A DNA stretch of 64,000 nucleotides from Mercenaria mercenaria (Eukaryota > Mollusca > Bivalvia > Venerida > Veneridae). Below, one piece after another: positions 48,501 through 60,011 of this stretch (positions are counted from its first letter, which is position 1; every line of letters begins with the position of its first letter). A program made the position numbers and the translations under genes. The stretch lies in the NCBI RefSeq assembly GCF_021730395.1, contig NC_069371.1, positions 49,052,001 to 49,116,000 on the forward strand. Reading direction: 5' to 3'. The notes below the pieces were generated by a model. That model saw only the letters and a program-made list of their open reading frames with translations. It did no database searches and was not told where the DNA came from.

Positions 48501-49285
48501 ATTTTCTTTTCCGCTGACAATTTTCTTTTCCGCTGACAATTTTCGTTTAACTTTTTAGGCATGTACAGCATATAATCAACACAACAATGACTAACATATT
48601 TGGGGAGAGTATGAATATAATACACCTGTCCGATGCTTCCGAACCCACCTACCAGTATATTCCACATGCTTCCTGTGTGTAAGTATGACATAACTCGTAT
48701 ACTGTCAGCCATTAAATAGGCATCAAAAACCGTTGCTCAACTCTTAGCGACCGATTCTCACTTTATTTTGAACATCATTTTACAAACATACAGTAATAAT
48801 GCAGTTACAATTTGAAAAACAATAGCAAAAACAATGTTACACATGTTTATCTTTTTCCTCTTGTAAAACATGTATATATTTACCTTCCTTGAAACATATT
48901 TAAATACGTTATTTTATCCTTGGTCTTAAAGAGAGTTTTCTAAAGAGCTTACACACAAAAAATAAATACAAGCCTATATATAAACATATAGAGAAAAAAT
49001 AACATCCGAATGGTGTACAGTCTCCTGTACCAGAAGTAATCAGAAGCATTGTTTTCTTTGTTTTGTTGCCAAGACTAATAATGCAAAGATTTATGTTCTA
49101 CACTGGTAATCTTGTCTTGCAGGCAGACTGGAAGCTGTCCAGGCGAATGTCTTATTGAGAGTAAAATTCTGACTTTGCTGGCTTTAGACGCAAATCAAAA
49201 CTTGACATTTGGATTGTTTGAGGTCCCAGGGTATTGCTCCTGCAAGAATACTGGCTCGTCCGTCAACGAAAGTACAAGGCGGTGA
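45559..49285 (+). CDS. Small secreted cystine-knot-like protein A
   Basis: Three exons: 45559-45704, 46776-46958 and 49123-49285, all joined in phase 2, give 163 aa. The donors are AA/GTAAGAA and AC/GTGAGT; the acceptors are TTTTCAG/C and CTTGCAG/G. ATG at 45559 opens a hydrophobic signal peptide (MNLKICFLILYSLSLTYIQS). Mature Cys residues fall in ICQNGYC (exon 1), AICC (end of exon 2), SCPGEC (a CxGxC motif) and VPGYCSCK (a CxC motif). A CxGxC followed by CxC is the arrangement of cystine-knot growth factors. The VPGYCSC ending also recalls the VPVGCTC end of IL-17 cytokines. The family is therefore open. Exon 3 is clearly paralogous to the last exon of the convergent gene at 52996-55180, which supports both models. 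Intron 2 contains a minisatellite at 48268-48546. Confidence 0.7.
45960..46000 (+). repeat. AAAT microsatellite at an insertion tail
   Basis: GATGAGATACAAATAAATAA continues as AAAT units. Together with the preceding TTTGTAACTGTACTTA it looks like the 3' end of a retroposed fragment in intron 1 of the cystine-rich gene. Confidence 0.5.
48268..48546. repeat. Intronic minisatellite, TTTTCCGTTGACAA units
   Basis: About 15 units of roughly 17-19 bp (TTTTCTTTTCCGTTGACAA with length variants) lie in intron 2 of the plus-strand cystine-rich gene. All three minus-strand frames stay open across it, giving false Lys/Asn-rich proteins. Confidence 0.85.
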
Positions 49286-51840
49286 ATAAGACAAATTGCC
49301 TGTCGTCAAGGGTCCTTGCAAAAGAAAATGGATTTCATATATTGTGTTGTCATTACGTCATAGAAAGTTTGGAACTATTTACAAGGGTGAATGTATTGGT
49401 TTTAGATAGAAAGTGTTTAAATTTGATTGAATTTATTACTGAAACGCTGGACTTGTCAGACATGATGAGATAATGTTAAGTTCAATATCAGAAGAGTTTT
49501 ATATCAATCGTTACCGCTTCAGATCTATGGTCATTTTTGTCGGAAAAAAAAAAGAAATGTCAGCTGAATTTTTGGGCATCATGAACTTCAGAAAACCTAC
49601 TAATGTAAGAAGAACATTTTATGTGCAGATTAGTAGTTAAATCATTAAACATTCATATTCGTTTTACATAGCATTGATAAAATGCTTTTTATACTTCAGA
49701 ATTTAAAGTAAATGGCTCCTGACGGAGAAAACACAATCACTTATTTCAAGTTAGAGTGTCAGAATCCCTATTGGAAAAAGTTTAAGTATATTATCATAAA
49801 TGTTTCGGAAGTACTTCTGTACTTTATTATAACATCAATGACGCCTAGCATAGGTACGAAGATTCGTATAACCCGCGACAACACTGTCCAATGCAACTCT
49901 AATTTAAAAAAAAAATATGAACCCTAAAATTCCCTGTAGTAAGTTCCAAAAATGTACATCTTACGGGGAAGATCGTTCTTGTTTTACGAAAACAGTTTGC
50001 TGTTAAGTCATATATTAGGAACAAAAATGAGGCAACAGCTTAAAAGGAGCTGAATTTGATAGCACAAAACAAACCATGTTTTCAAACGACACTGGCAAAT
50101 ACTATGATTGCATTTTGATAAATTTAATTATTTCACCAGGTGGTCCTTATCCATACTGATGATGAAATATCTTGTTTGTAAATCACGTTTTGTTAACACA
50201 GGGAGTGCAAATATATCGAGGAAGTACGACGTTTGCATTCTATTCAGTCTTTGTACCGCTCCAAAAGTTAAGTGTTTGTAAATGATACGAGAAGAATCAT
50301 TTATATAAAATTTAAGGTAGTTTCTCTTTTGATAAGGCATAATTTATGAACTATTATTTACAAACATTTGCCTTAAGTGAACATTTTATTAAACGTTCTG
50401 TGTTATACAATAACATTATATTCTGGTCCGGTTAATACAGGTGTGATCAAGTTGATAAAAGTGTAATATAAGATATACAACTTTAAAATATGCATGATAT
50501 AGCGGTTTTTAGGAACAGTTACCAGCTGGATATCGTGGTTTAACAGATCTCTCTTTTCTACATGTCGACGAGTTATTTTTATAGAGTATGAAAGGGACAT
50601 AAGTAAATATAGTATGTACTGTTGTGGGGCGGTCCTGCGTATGATTCAATATTTGTACCATAAGACACAGTACGTCCGAAACTATTTGATAATTGGTACT
50701 AGACTAGCTGTAACAATATATTTATAGCGGGTCTTGCTTATAAAAAAAGCTTAATATGTATACTAAGCTGTTTTAGTGTTACATAATTCAAGTTTGGTGT
50801 ATAATACTTTATCATTGTATATAGCAAGTTATATACCGCCACTGTATCAACAAGAACCAAAAAAAAAAAACCTACACAGAATGGGTCATCGGGAAACTTT
50901 ATAAATGCTTCTGTGTCAGTGTGTCATAAAGCAAATTTAATTCGTATGTATTTATACATTTTTAAATATTGAAAGTGTTCAATACTTCTTTAAGTGTGAA
51001 TGCACAATGACGGTAAAAATGAGTTTAATTTAGTCTCACATTCTGCGACACATTAAAATTGTTATATTATTACGTATTAGGTTTGTTAGTATATGGGGCG
51101 AGTATGATAAATAGGGGACGAGGCGGTAGCCACCTATATCCATGGATGGTCGCTAACAAATCCAGTGATTGAAACTTTAGTCAATCTTTTAGTTTAAACA
51201 TAAACCGACATGATAATCTTCTAACCATCCTTTTAACCACTGGAGATACTAGAATCTTGTAAGAGATAAAACAATACATATGTTTATAAATTATGAGAAT
51301 CATTTACATATTTGCATTAGAATATTATGAAAGCAATTGTCAGACTGTTTCTCTACAGAAGTAAATATGCAATCATTTCAACAATTTTATATAATTATGT
51401 ATAGCTTTGTTTATCAAAACCGACTTCACTCTCCACGCTTAGTTACAAAGTTAGTATACTATACATTAAACAATTTTTACAATACGAGATCAATCTGCCT
51501 TTTTCACAGAATAGAGAAAATCCCGTTTTATCTATTGTGATCATCTTCGGATATTTTTAATTACAAAAGCATGTTTCTGCGGTTGGTTCTGCTTAACTGT
51601 TTTCATTTAGGGCAACTTTCTAATCGCCAGTTACTTCATACCAAACTTTTAGCACAGAAACAAGTCTCTCTGTATGGGACACCAGTATGTCAGGTTTGCA
51701 TAACTATCAAAGAAAGGTTGTGCTTCCAGGTTTTTTTCGAGAATATTGATTATATTTATTAACAAAATGTTAATATATAAATGAGTCATATTTAAATGGA
51801 ACTTTTTTTTCGAAATGACACTGTTGTATTGCATATAAAA
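49286..51840. other. Intergenic between the convergent genes
   Basis: No supportable gene. A 71-residue frame at 49712-49927 has no motif and no exon context. Confidence 0.45.
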
Positions 51841-52796
51841 CAAGAGCTGTCGGAGGACAGCAACGCTCGACTATTTAACAGCCTTGTCGCTTGAGTGAAT
51901 AAGAAAGTCGAAAAAGGGGCATAATTTAGTAAAAAAGTAAAAAAGGGTTATGGAACCTGCATAGTGCTTATCAGCTCATGACTGTGGACAAGTGTATGAA
52001 GTTTCAATCCATTCCCATTAGTGGGTACTGAGATACCAGCTTACATATAAGAATTTAACCCAAAAACTCCTAAGTTCAAAAAAGGGGCATAATTTTGTAA
52101 AATGCAAAGTTGAGTTATTGACCCTTTGCACTGCATGTCATATCATGACAGTGAACTAGTGTGTGAAGTTTCAATCCTTTCCCATTAGTGGATACTGAGA
52201 TACCAGCTTACATACAAAAACTTAACCAAAAATTTCTATGCTGAAAAAGGGGCAAAATTTTGTAAAAAAGCAAAATAAAGTTATGGGACCTGCTTTGTGC
52301 ATGACAGTGAACAAGTGTGTGAAGTTTCAATCCATTCCCATTAGTGAGTACTGAGATACCAGCTTACATACAAAACCTTAACCAAAAAATTGTAAGTCGA
52401 AAAAGGGGCATAATTTTGTAAAAAAGCAAAATAGAGTTATGGAACCTGTGCAATGTAAGTCAGTTTATCACAGTAAATAAGTGTGTGAAGTTTCAATCCA
52501 TTCCCACAAGTGGTTACTGAGATACCAGCTTACATACAAAACCTTAACCAAAAATTTTTAAGTCAAAAAGGGGCATAATTTTGTAAAAAAGCAAAACAGA
52601 GTTATGGAACCTGTGCAATGTAAGTCAGTTTATCACAGTGAATGAGTGTGTGAAGTTTCAATCTATTCCCACAAGTAGTTGCTGAGATACCAGCTTACAT
52701 ACAAAAACTTAACCAAATCGGGACGCGGACGCCGACGCGGACGCCGACGCATGGGCGAGTCCAATAGCTCTACTATTCTATGAATAGTCGAGCTAA
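51841..52796 (+). mobile_element. Non-autonomous element with five ~160-bp tandem units
   Basis: The ends are inverted: GCTCGACTATT at 51865-51875 and AATAGTCGAGC at 52783-52793. CAAGAGCTGTCGGAGGACAG lies just outside the left motif. Five units begin with AAAAAGGGGCATAATTTTGT near 51912, 52078, 52245, 52398 and 52568. Each contains GTGTGAAGTTTCAATCC and ACTGAGATACCAGCTTACAT. A GACGCGGACGCCGACGC tract lies near the right end. The architecture matches the 4094-5165 element and the bivalve 'pearl' class. Its right edge lies 200 bp from the stop codon of the minus-strand cystine-rich gene. Confidence 0.75.
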
Positions 52797-52995
52797 AAAG
52801 TAAAGCCAACACATATCATTGATCACCATCATGCAAAAAAGGGGTATGCCAGCAAAGTATTCTAGTTGGCTTTTCATATGTATAAAACATTGTTTATATA
52901 ATATTTTTGGTACACAAGGATTTCCTGTCACACTGTATATTTCATAGAAGCTGCCTTGTGATCCATGTTTGTTATTTTCCATAAAGCCTGTGGCA

Positions 52996-55180
52996 TCAGG
53001 ATGCTTTGCAAGAACAATACCCGGGAACGACAAACTGGTCGAACTCAAGAGTCGCAGTTGTTGGGTTATAAGTCAATAGAGTTTGGGTTACCGGCTCTAC
53101 AACACATGATCCGCCACATTTTCCGCTTTTTCTGAAATAAAACGAAACCACAGAATATGTGTTACTGGGTGCTGTTTGTATCAATTAGAGTCAGTTTTTC
53201 ATGTGTCCCTGTGCATTATAATTCTTATATTACTTCGAAAGGACCTTTTAAGCTGGCTACAAGAAATCGGCACGTTCCGGTTCTCTATCAATATCAAATC
53301 TCAAGTCGCTCTGTAACACAATGATTGAAACTTATTTTCAGACACTATGAATAGTGCACGATTATTATTATTAGTTTTCAATACATTAACATCAATATAT
53401 ATATATATATATATAATAAAAATTAATAACATTAACTAAATTCTAGTTTTTGAGAAAAGATCATTAAAATGCAAGGAATGTCTGACAGTTTTAAAGCAAT
53501 CAAAAATTAAAATTTTAAATATCTGAGGTGCTAAGAAATGCCCAGCATAATCAATTCCGATTTAACAATCGACCTAAAATAAATTATGAATAAACTAATT
53601 CGTCTCTTATTTACAGAATTTTCAGGAAACTTACAAACAAAATCCGTGCGGAATGAACTGGTACTTTGGCGGCATGTGAACAATGAATTTCTTAATTCCA
53701 AAGACATTTTCCATCGTCACATTTGAAAATGTTAGTATCTCCCTGAAATATATTCAATAGAATGTGTACATATGAAATAAATAACGATTATTTTTAAATC
53801 AATGTTTTCTTTATTCGAATACTTCGTGGTTTAGAAAAAAAGTCTATATTATGATAATAAAAACTGATTAAGGCCGTTATTACGACTTAGATTTAATTTA
53901 GTTTATTTTAGACTTTTATGTAGAGGATGTTTTCGAAGTTGTATTAGCTACGCTTCTCCAAGACGTTATATACTCCTGACCAGTACTTGACTTGCATTTT
54001 GATAAAGGATCGTGGATACCACGGTCAGCTTCCGCTTTTATCAGGATTCGAACTCGTGGTCTCCAAGTCAAGAATCCCACGCTCTACCTTTGTACCAATG
54101 AGACTCCCAAAATCAAATCTATATTAGAAGTCAAAATCGATAAAAATATACGGGCAATTGTATGCATTCGTAAACAAAAAATTTCATACGTCGGACAACA
54201 TGAATCACCGTCTCCAAGCAACTTTTCCGATAGATAAACGTCTTGTTTCTTAAGATAATTCTCTCTAGCCACACTGAACTGCAACCTTTTAATAGCAATC
54301 TGTTCCCGAGTGTAAAATAAGCCAGGAAATTGTCGTGAAATATATCCATAGCTGAAAACAAAATTCATTCGCTTATAAAACAAAGCGGCATAGAAAGTTT
54401 ATCAGCTGGACATATTCAAGAGTTTGTTTGTATTTTTGCTTTCTTAGAGTTCTTTCTAAAGATTTATATGTACTGACACCAAATGAGCAATCTTAACATG
54501 CCGTGTAGGGCAAAATATACATATGAAATTTTCTCGAATTCCAAAAGGATCGAGTGTTTTAGCTCCAGATAACCGAAATTCGACTGAAAAAATGGCACTA
54601 GAGAAATAACACACTGTAAAATGAAAATTTTCCAATTCAGCAGTTGTAAGAGAAGACATTTTCATCATTTTTACCATATATATCACATAGAATCCATCAC
54701 AGATCAAAACACATGACTGTCTTGGTAAATCACTAAGTTTATTTCCACGCATGAATGATTTCAAAATTAAAGAGTAGAAAGTGTTGGTAATTGGTCCAAA
54801 ACAATCTTGAAGTCGAACATTTTCTGTTCGACTCCAACGCCATTCAGTGCATTTACTTGATCAAAACTGGTTAATAACCATTGATTCGTTGACATTTCAA
54901 CTGAGCATGATACGTACAACATGTATTTCTTGTGAATAATTCGTTTACAGAAAAGTAAGATAATGATAAAAGTCTTTACTGTGTGTGGACATTATATAAA
55001 AACCTCAGGAGAAACAGTTAATTATACTTACATATACCTCTTACATGTAGATTCTGAACAGATTGAAATCCTATCTTCCTCCAACTGTTTGTCACTGTAT
55101 GAAGAACGCACAGAAAAAAATGTTTCACAAACTTGAAACATCACCAGGAGTAAACACACTACGTAAATTCTCCAAATCAT
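52996..55180 (-). CDS. Small secreted cystine-knot-like protein B
   Basis: Three exons: 55180-55038, 53742-53635 and 53131-52996, all in phase 2, give 128 aa. The donors are AGAG/GTATATG and TTT/GTAAGTT; the acceptors are ATTTCAG/G and ATTTCAG/A. The N-terminus MIWRIYVVCLLLVMFQ is a signal peptide core. Mature Cys residues are in SICSESTC, HGFC, KCGGSC (CxGxC) and VPGYCSCKAS (CxC). The final exon aligns with that of the gene at 45559-49285 and shares VPGYCSCK exactly; both genes use phase-2 introns at matching places. Exon 2 is shorter (35 versus 60 whole codons). A stronger-looking donor, ACAT/GTAAGAGG, lies 5 bases upstream in exon 1. It would lead to a stop in exon 2, so I chose the one that keeps frame. 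An extra exon in the 1.3-kb intron cannot be excluded. Confidence 0.65.
53396..53416. repeat. TA microsatellite
   Basis: About ten TA units within intron 2 flanking sequence of the minus-strand cystine-rich gene. Confidence 0.85.
54010..54113 (-). repeat. tRNA-like SINE head, minus strand
   Basis: Read on the minus strand, CATTGGTACAAAGGTAGAGC is an A-box region and GAGTTCGAATCC is a B box. A short body with GGAAGCTGACCGTGG follows. It sits in intron 1 of the minus-strand cystine-rich gene. Confidence 0.55.
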
Positions 55181-58100
55181 TGCTGTATCTTGTAGAACTT
55201 AATTATTTAAAGTTGAAAAGCATGTAGAAATAGACTTAAAATGAGTCTTTATTCATCTATCATTTGCCTAAAGGCCTCTGTATCTCTTGCAAGTCAACAA
55301 TGATAGGTATGAATAATAAATTGTTTACTATATTCAGTTTCTTTACGTAAAAAGGCCACGTCATACACTCATTAGTTTCCAATTTACTCCTACATAAGAA
55401 ACTGTTTTCTCTTTCCGTTTCATTAGTTCACTGTTTCTCACAGCTATTTATTTTAACTAACGCCCTGCATTTTTACACATAAAAGCAACACAATAGTATC
55501 ATTGATGTTTTATAGGATAAAGCGGCGAGAGACGGTTTTCAATTACTATCCTGTTTGATTTTATGACGAAACTAAATTCAATAGCATCGATGTTGATTTT
55601 AAATAACAATTAAAATCTAAGATGTAGGTTTCCCGTTCTGGATAATCTGCCTTAACACGTGCAATAATTTACGACGGGCAAAATTGTACAGATAATTGCG
55701 ATATCGTGTTACAACGTAACCACAATTTACATAATGCATCCTTCTCGTAATAATATAAAGCGGATACATTATGCCTGTGATAAAATAGAAAAAAAAAAAA
55801 AAAACACACACACACAGGGGACTTTGTTTATTTCACAAGAAAATATAACCAAAAAAAAACAACAAAAAAAAAAACAATTAATAATTCGGCGGGTTGTACT
55901 GTCTTCTTACTGATAATCTACGCGCTTTTCCATAATACTCTCATGAAGCATCTTTCTTTAGTCATTGGAGGCTCCGTTGGTCCTCAATTATTATTTTATA
56001 CAATGTAAAAAATACATTTAACCTATTGCACCCCGTAATGTGTTTTTAACAATATGTTAATATATAATTATCTGATTTGCTTAAAGTAGCATACACATTA
56101 CTATAAAACGTTTAAGGATTTTAAGATAACGCACGAATTGCATCATTCGCGTACAGAACAAAAAATACTGAAGAAGATCTTGTCAATATCAAAAAGACAA
56201 TATATATTTGTATTTGCGTAACTTAAATCAATGTAATCATTAGATGATCCATGCAGTCGTTAAATGTCTCTATATACTTTAAAGATTTACACTGTCATAA
56301 AATCACACCAGTTTAGATTGCTCTTTCCATAAAGAGATTTTGCCTCGATTCCACTATACACTTGATATGATTGATCATTCTATAGATTCTAAAGAACCCC
56401 AAGTCTGGTAGGTGGTGACTTTTTAAATTATTTGATATCATATCTCAATCAGGCTTTATTTAGTTTGATATAAGAGCTTTTCCATTATATATTTCAGCCA
56501 CATTTTGACATATTATTTATAGAAACGGCTAATATAACCACTCTTGCTACTTAATTGAAATGCACCTGTCATAATATCTTATTTAGTATTAAAACAACAT
56601 GCATACATATATGTAAAAATATATTTTGAAAAGAAAAATAAATAAAAAAAAAACTTTCATGGTCCAAATTTAAACACGGATTTCCCTTTTACGTAATTTC
56701 CGCTTCAAGATTTTTAAAATTTAATAGTTTATTCTGCCACCCAGATGGCATGTAGAATTTATATCAAAATTTTACAAAACGTGGATTATAAAATAGATGA
56801 AATAAGAGACAGTATGTTTAGTTTTCGGTGTCATCTCTTGAAAGCTTGAGTAGGAACATACTGAGTGTTGAGAAATAAGTTATATATCAAAACAAACAAT
56901 AACTGATATACCCTTTTAAGACACTTCAACTTCAGTGACATACGAACTACAAAATATTTGGCAGTGTAAATAATTTGTAAAAATAAAATAGTGATAAACG
57001 AAATGGCACATGACTTGTTGAAACTATTTGTTCGGAAATAATTCAAATGTTCCTTTATTACATGACCTTACTTTGGACACTATTTTTGTTTACTCTGGTC
57101 AGAATTTTGTGTTTTTGTTGATTAATTTATTTCAAACACCTTTTGATATTAGATTTATATCTAAAACATCAGTTGTAAATACCGAAATCTTCTCCACAGT
57201 TTAACGAAATCGGTTTAGCCGCTCTGTCAAATAGTAAAAGTTTAGTTTTTAACGTCAAATTTTTATTTTTGAGAAAATAGAATACAAGCTATTTACAGCT
57301 TTAATGTCTGGTCAGATACAATGTAAGGATTTCAAAGCATCTAGCATTGGCCTGTTGTATTTTACATTAGTTTCAATTAAAAAATAAAATGCGCCAACGA
57401 TTTCCATACCAGTGCTATCAATAATTGGCTGCTATATCTGCACAGGAAGTGTCAACAGTCTATTTCGTTTGAGAAGATGTAACTATAGTTTAGACGTATC
57501 ATACAAGGAAGAGTTTCGTATTTTGATCCGGATACGCTTTCTGAATAAAATGAGTAAATGTATTTTAAAGGTATTTACACTGAATTAGTAATTTATGCTG
57601 ATTTAAGAACTAAGGACTTTCATATATTATTATTTTTGAATAACATAAATGAACGCTTCAATAATATTTCATATCTCCAAAGAGACAACCAGGTTTATAT
57701 ATGTAATATGCTGTGATATGCATGCTCCATAACCTCAGATCCCCTTTCTAACTTCCAGTTTGTTTAGTTCTGCCCATTTTTTCTCGTTTAGGGCCAACCC
57801 ATTTTTTTATCTTGGGACCATACGCCGCTTTTCATGGAATTACACGCTTGTGTATGATTGAAGGTTCCATGTGCACCCCGCGAATGTCTCTAAATTGTCT
57901 ATTTGTACTTTTAGCATGTGTAAATGTTAAGTTTCTGCTCAACCCGGGGCTGGAGGGCGTGGACGGTAGCATGCATTTCCACTGCATTTCCACTGCCATG
58001 AACAGGCTCAATCAAACCGAGCCTGCAACATTGTCGTTTTTGTCGTGTCATCCATTTATTTTTACACTACCATTATTTACGTCATGCTATACAATATACA

Positions 58101-59026
58101 TTCACTAACAGCTGTAATGGGAGGTGTCTTTCTATGTGAGCGATTTAAACCATTACTTCCTAAATAAAAATTAATGAAACGGAACCGAAATTAAACACGA
58201 TTACATTCGTAAAACGACTGAATTAGCAGACACACGTGACATGCATATGTTTTGTAGTCGCTTTCCCCTGAATCAGCTAGACCGGGCATGAGATACTCTA
58301 TTTTTTGTGGTTTTGGAGAGGTAGTACGAATTGTTTGCGAGGAGTAAACATTAGCGTATTCTGGGCCATAAGTCATATGATATCAAAACAAACAATAAAT
58401 GATATTGTCTTTTATGGCACTTAAACTTCACAAGAAGTGGTCTAAGGAATGTAAAAAATTCAGCAACTGAATTTCCTTGTTTGCTTGCACTTACTAAGCA
58501 AATATACAGAGGAAATATACTGTAGAGTTGATCTGTAATGACATATTTCATCATCAATGATTAAATCATAGTTAAGCGCATACTAATATGCATAATGTAT
58601 CATGTACATGGATACATTAAATATGAATATGACAAGCAGATTTCAGTCAATTATTTCACTCCCATGAAAAACACTAGATCAAAATTATTAGGATTGCTCA
58701 ACATCTGGTTTGCTCAACATCTGTTTAGGTTTACTTTACCAAAGTAAATGATTTATATGCATTAGTTTTTCATTATAGCACATATAAATAAACAGTACCA
58801 AATTGGTCCAGAGCACGATCGGCGAATGATTCATATTTTTGCCTGTCACACTAACAGTCCAAAAAAGTCTCATAAATGTTTATGAATATGTGCCGATACA
58901 AGCTTTTCAAACTGTTACAGATTATCATCAGTATCATTCATCATTAGCAACAGGATAATCATTTATCATCATCATCCATTTTCATTATTAATTTATAATC
59001 GTCGTTTATTATCTTTCATTATCCTT
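55181..59026. other. Intergenic, no gene seen
   Basis: AT-rich. It contains an A-run plus CA microsatellite (about 55790-55818) and a dispersed repeat fragment at 57945-58030. Two related segments at about 56875-56960 and 58370-58450 share TATCAAAACAAACAATAA. No supportable exon. Confidence 0.45.
57945..58030 (+). repeat. Dispersed repeat fragment, second copy
   Basis: Shares CCATGAACAGGCTCAATC and CAAACCGAGCCTGC-type blocks with 37910-38010. Confidence 0.45.
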
Positions 59027-59257
59027 TAGCATCATCATTCACTCGTCATCAACATTAACATAATCAGTTTTCACATTTTTATCATCTTCGTTCATCTTCA
59101 GCATTTAACATCATCATTCACTCGTCATCAACATTTTCACATTTTTATCATCTTCGTTCATCTTCAGCATTTAACATCATCATTCACTCGTCATCAACAT
59201 TTTCACATTTTTATCATCTTCGTTCATCTTCAGCATTTAACATCATCATTCATCTTC
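59027..59257 (+). repeat. 66-bp tandem repeat
   Basis: GCATTTAACATCATCATTCA recurs at 59101, 59167 and 59233, exactly 66 bp apart. A more diverged first unit starts at about 59027. The array sits in a longer CATCAT-rich stretch (58920-59320). Confidence 0.85.
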
Positions 59258-59428
59258 ATCGTTCGTGAACACATTAATCCTTCATTGTCATTCATCAAGA
59301 TTTGTAATCATCATGCATCACTATTACTATGTAAAGTATCAATTAATTATTATATTTTAGTTTGTTTTATATAATTGTGTAAATCATTTTACGGGATGAC
59401 ATAACCGTATTTCAATACACTATTTTCT

Positions 59429-60011
59429 GCACTGTTACGCAAGAGATGACTGCATTGTGACGCAAGAGATGGCATTGTCGTGTGTTACTACAATATATTC
59501 GGCTTTGTTACGCAGTAGATGACAATGTGTGTGTAAGTACAATATTTCCGGCGTCAATACGCAAGAACTGGCATTGCCGTGTGTTATTACACTATTTCGT
59601 TGTTACGCAAAGGATCACATTGTCGTTAGTTAATACACAATTTTCTGATTTGTTACGCAAGTGATGACACTGGCTTGTATTAATACACTATTTCCGGCGG
59701 TGTTACGCAAAGGATGACATTGTCGTAAGTTAATACATTAATTTCAGCTTTGTTACACAAGTGATGGCAGTGCCATGTGTTAATACCCTATTTCCGGCGT
59801 TGTTACGGGAAGAATGACATTGTCGTAAGTTAATACATTATTTTCGGCTTTGTTACGCAAGTGATGGCATTGCCGTGTGTTGATGTACTATTTCCGGCGG
59901 TGTTACGCAAGGTTGACTTTACCGTGAGTTAGTACACTATTTTCGGCGGTGTAATTCAAGGGATGTCATTGTTGATTGTTAGTACACTATTCTGGCTTTG
60001 TCACGCAAGAA
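59429..60011 (+). repeat. ~50-bp satellite with alternating unit types
   Basis: About 12 units each carry GTTACGCAAG or a variant, for example near 59603, 59655, 59703, 59853 and 59903. Two unit types alternate: one with GATGACATTGTCGTAAGTTA, the other with GATGGCATTGCCGTGTGTTA. The effective period is therefore about 100 bp. Confidence 0.8.

Noticed and set aside
48198-48712. Lys-rich repetitive proteins with NCQRKRKLS-type units on the minus strand
   Set aside because: All three frames are open across the 17-19-bp minisatellite, and the units are not codon-multiple in a consistent way. The array sits in an intron of a gene on the other strand.
54456-54764. A 102-residue minus-strand frame as an additional exon of the cystine-rich gene
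   Set aside because: There is no convincing acceptor upstream and no similarity to exon 2 of the paralogue. The three-exon model is in frame without it, though RNA data could change this.
59429-60011. CRISPR-like spaced repeats
   Set aside because: The 'spacers' are themselves repeated and alternate in two types, and the context is eukaryotic. It is a satellite.
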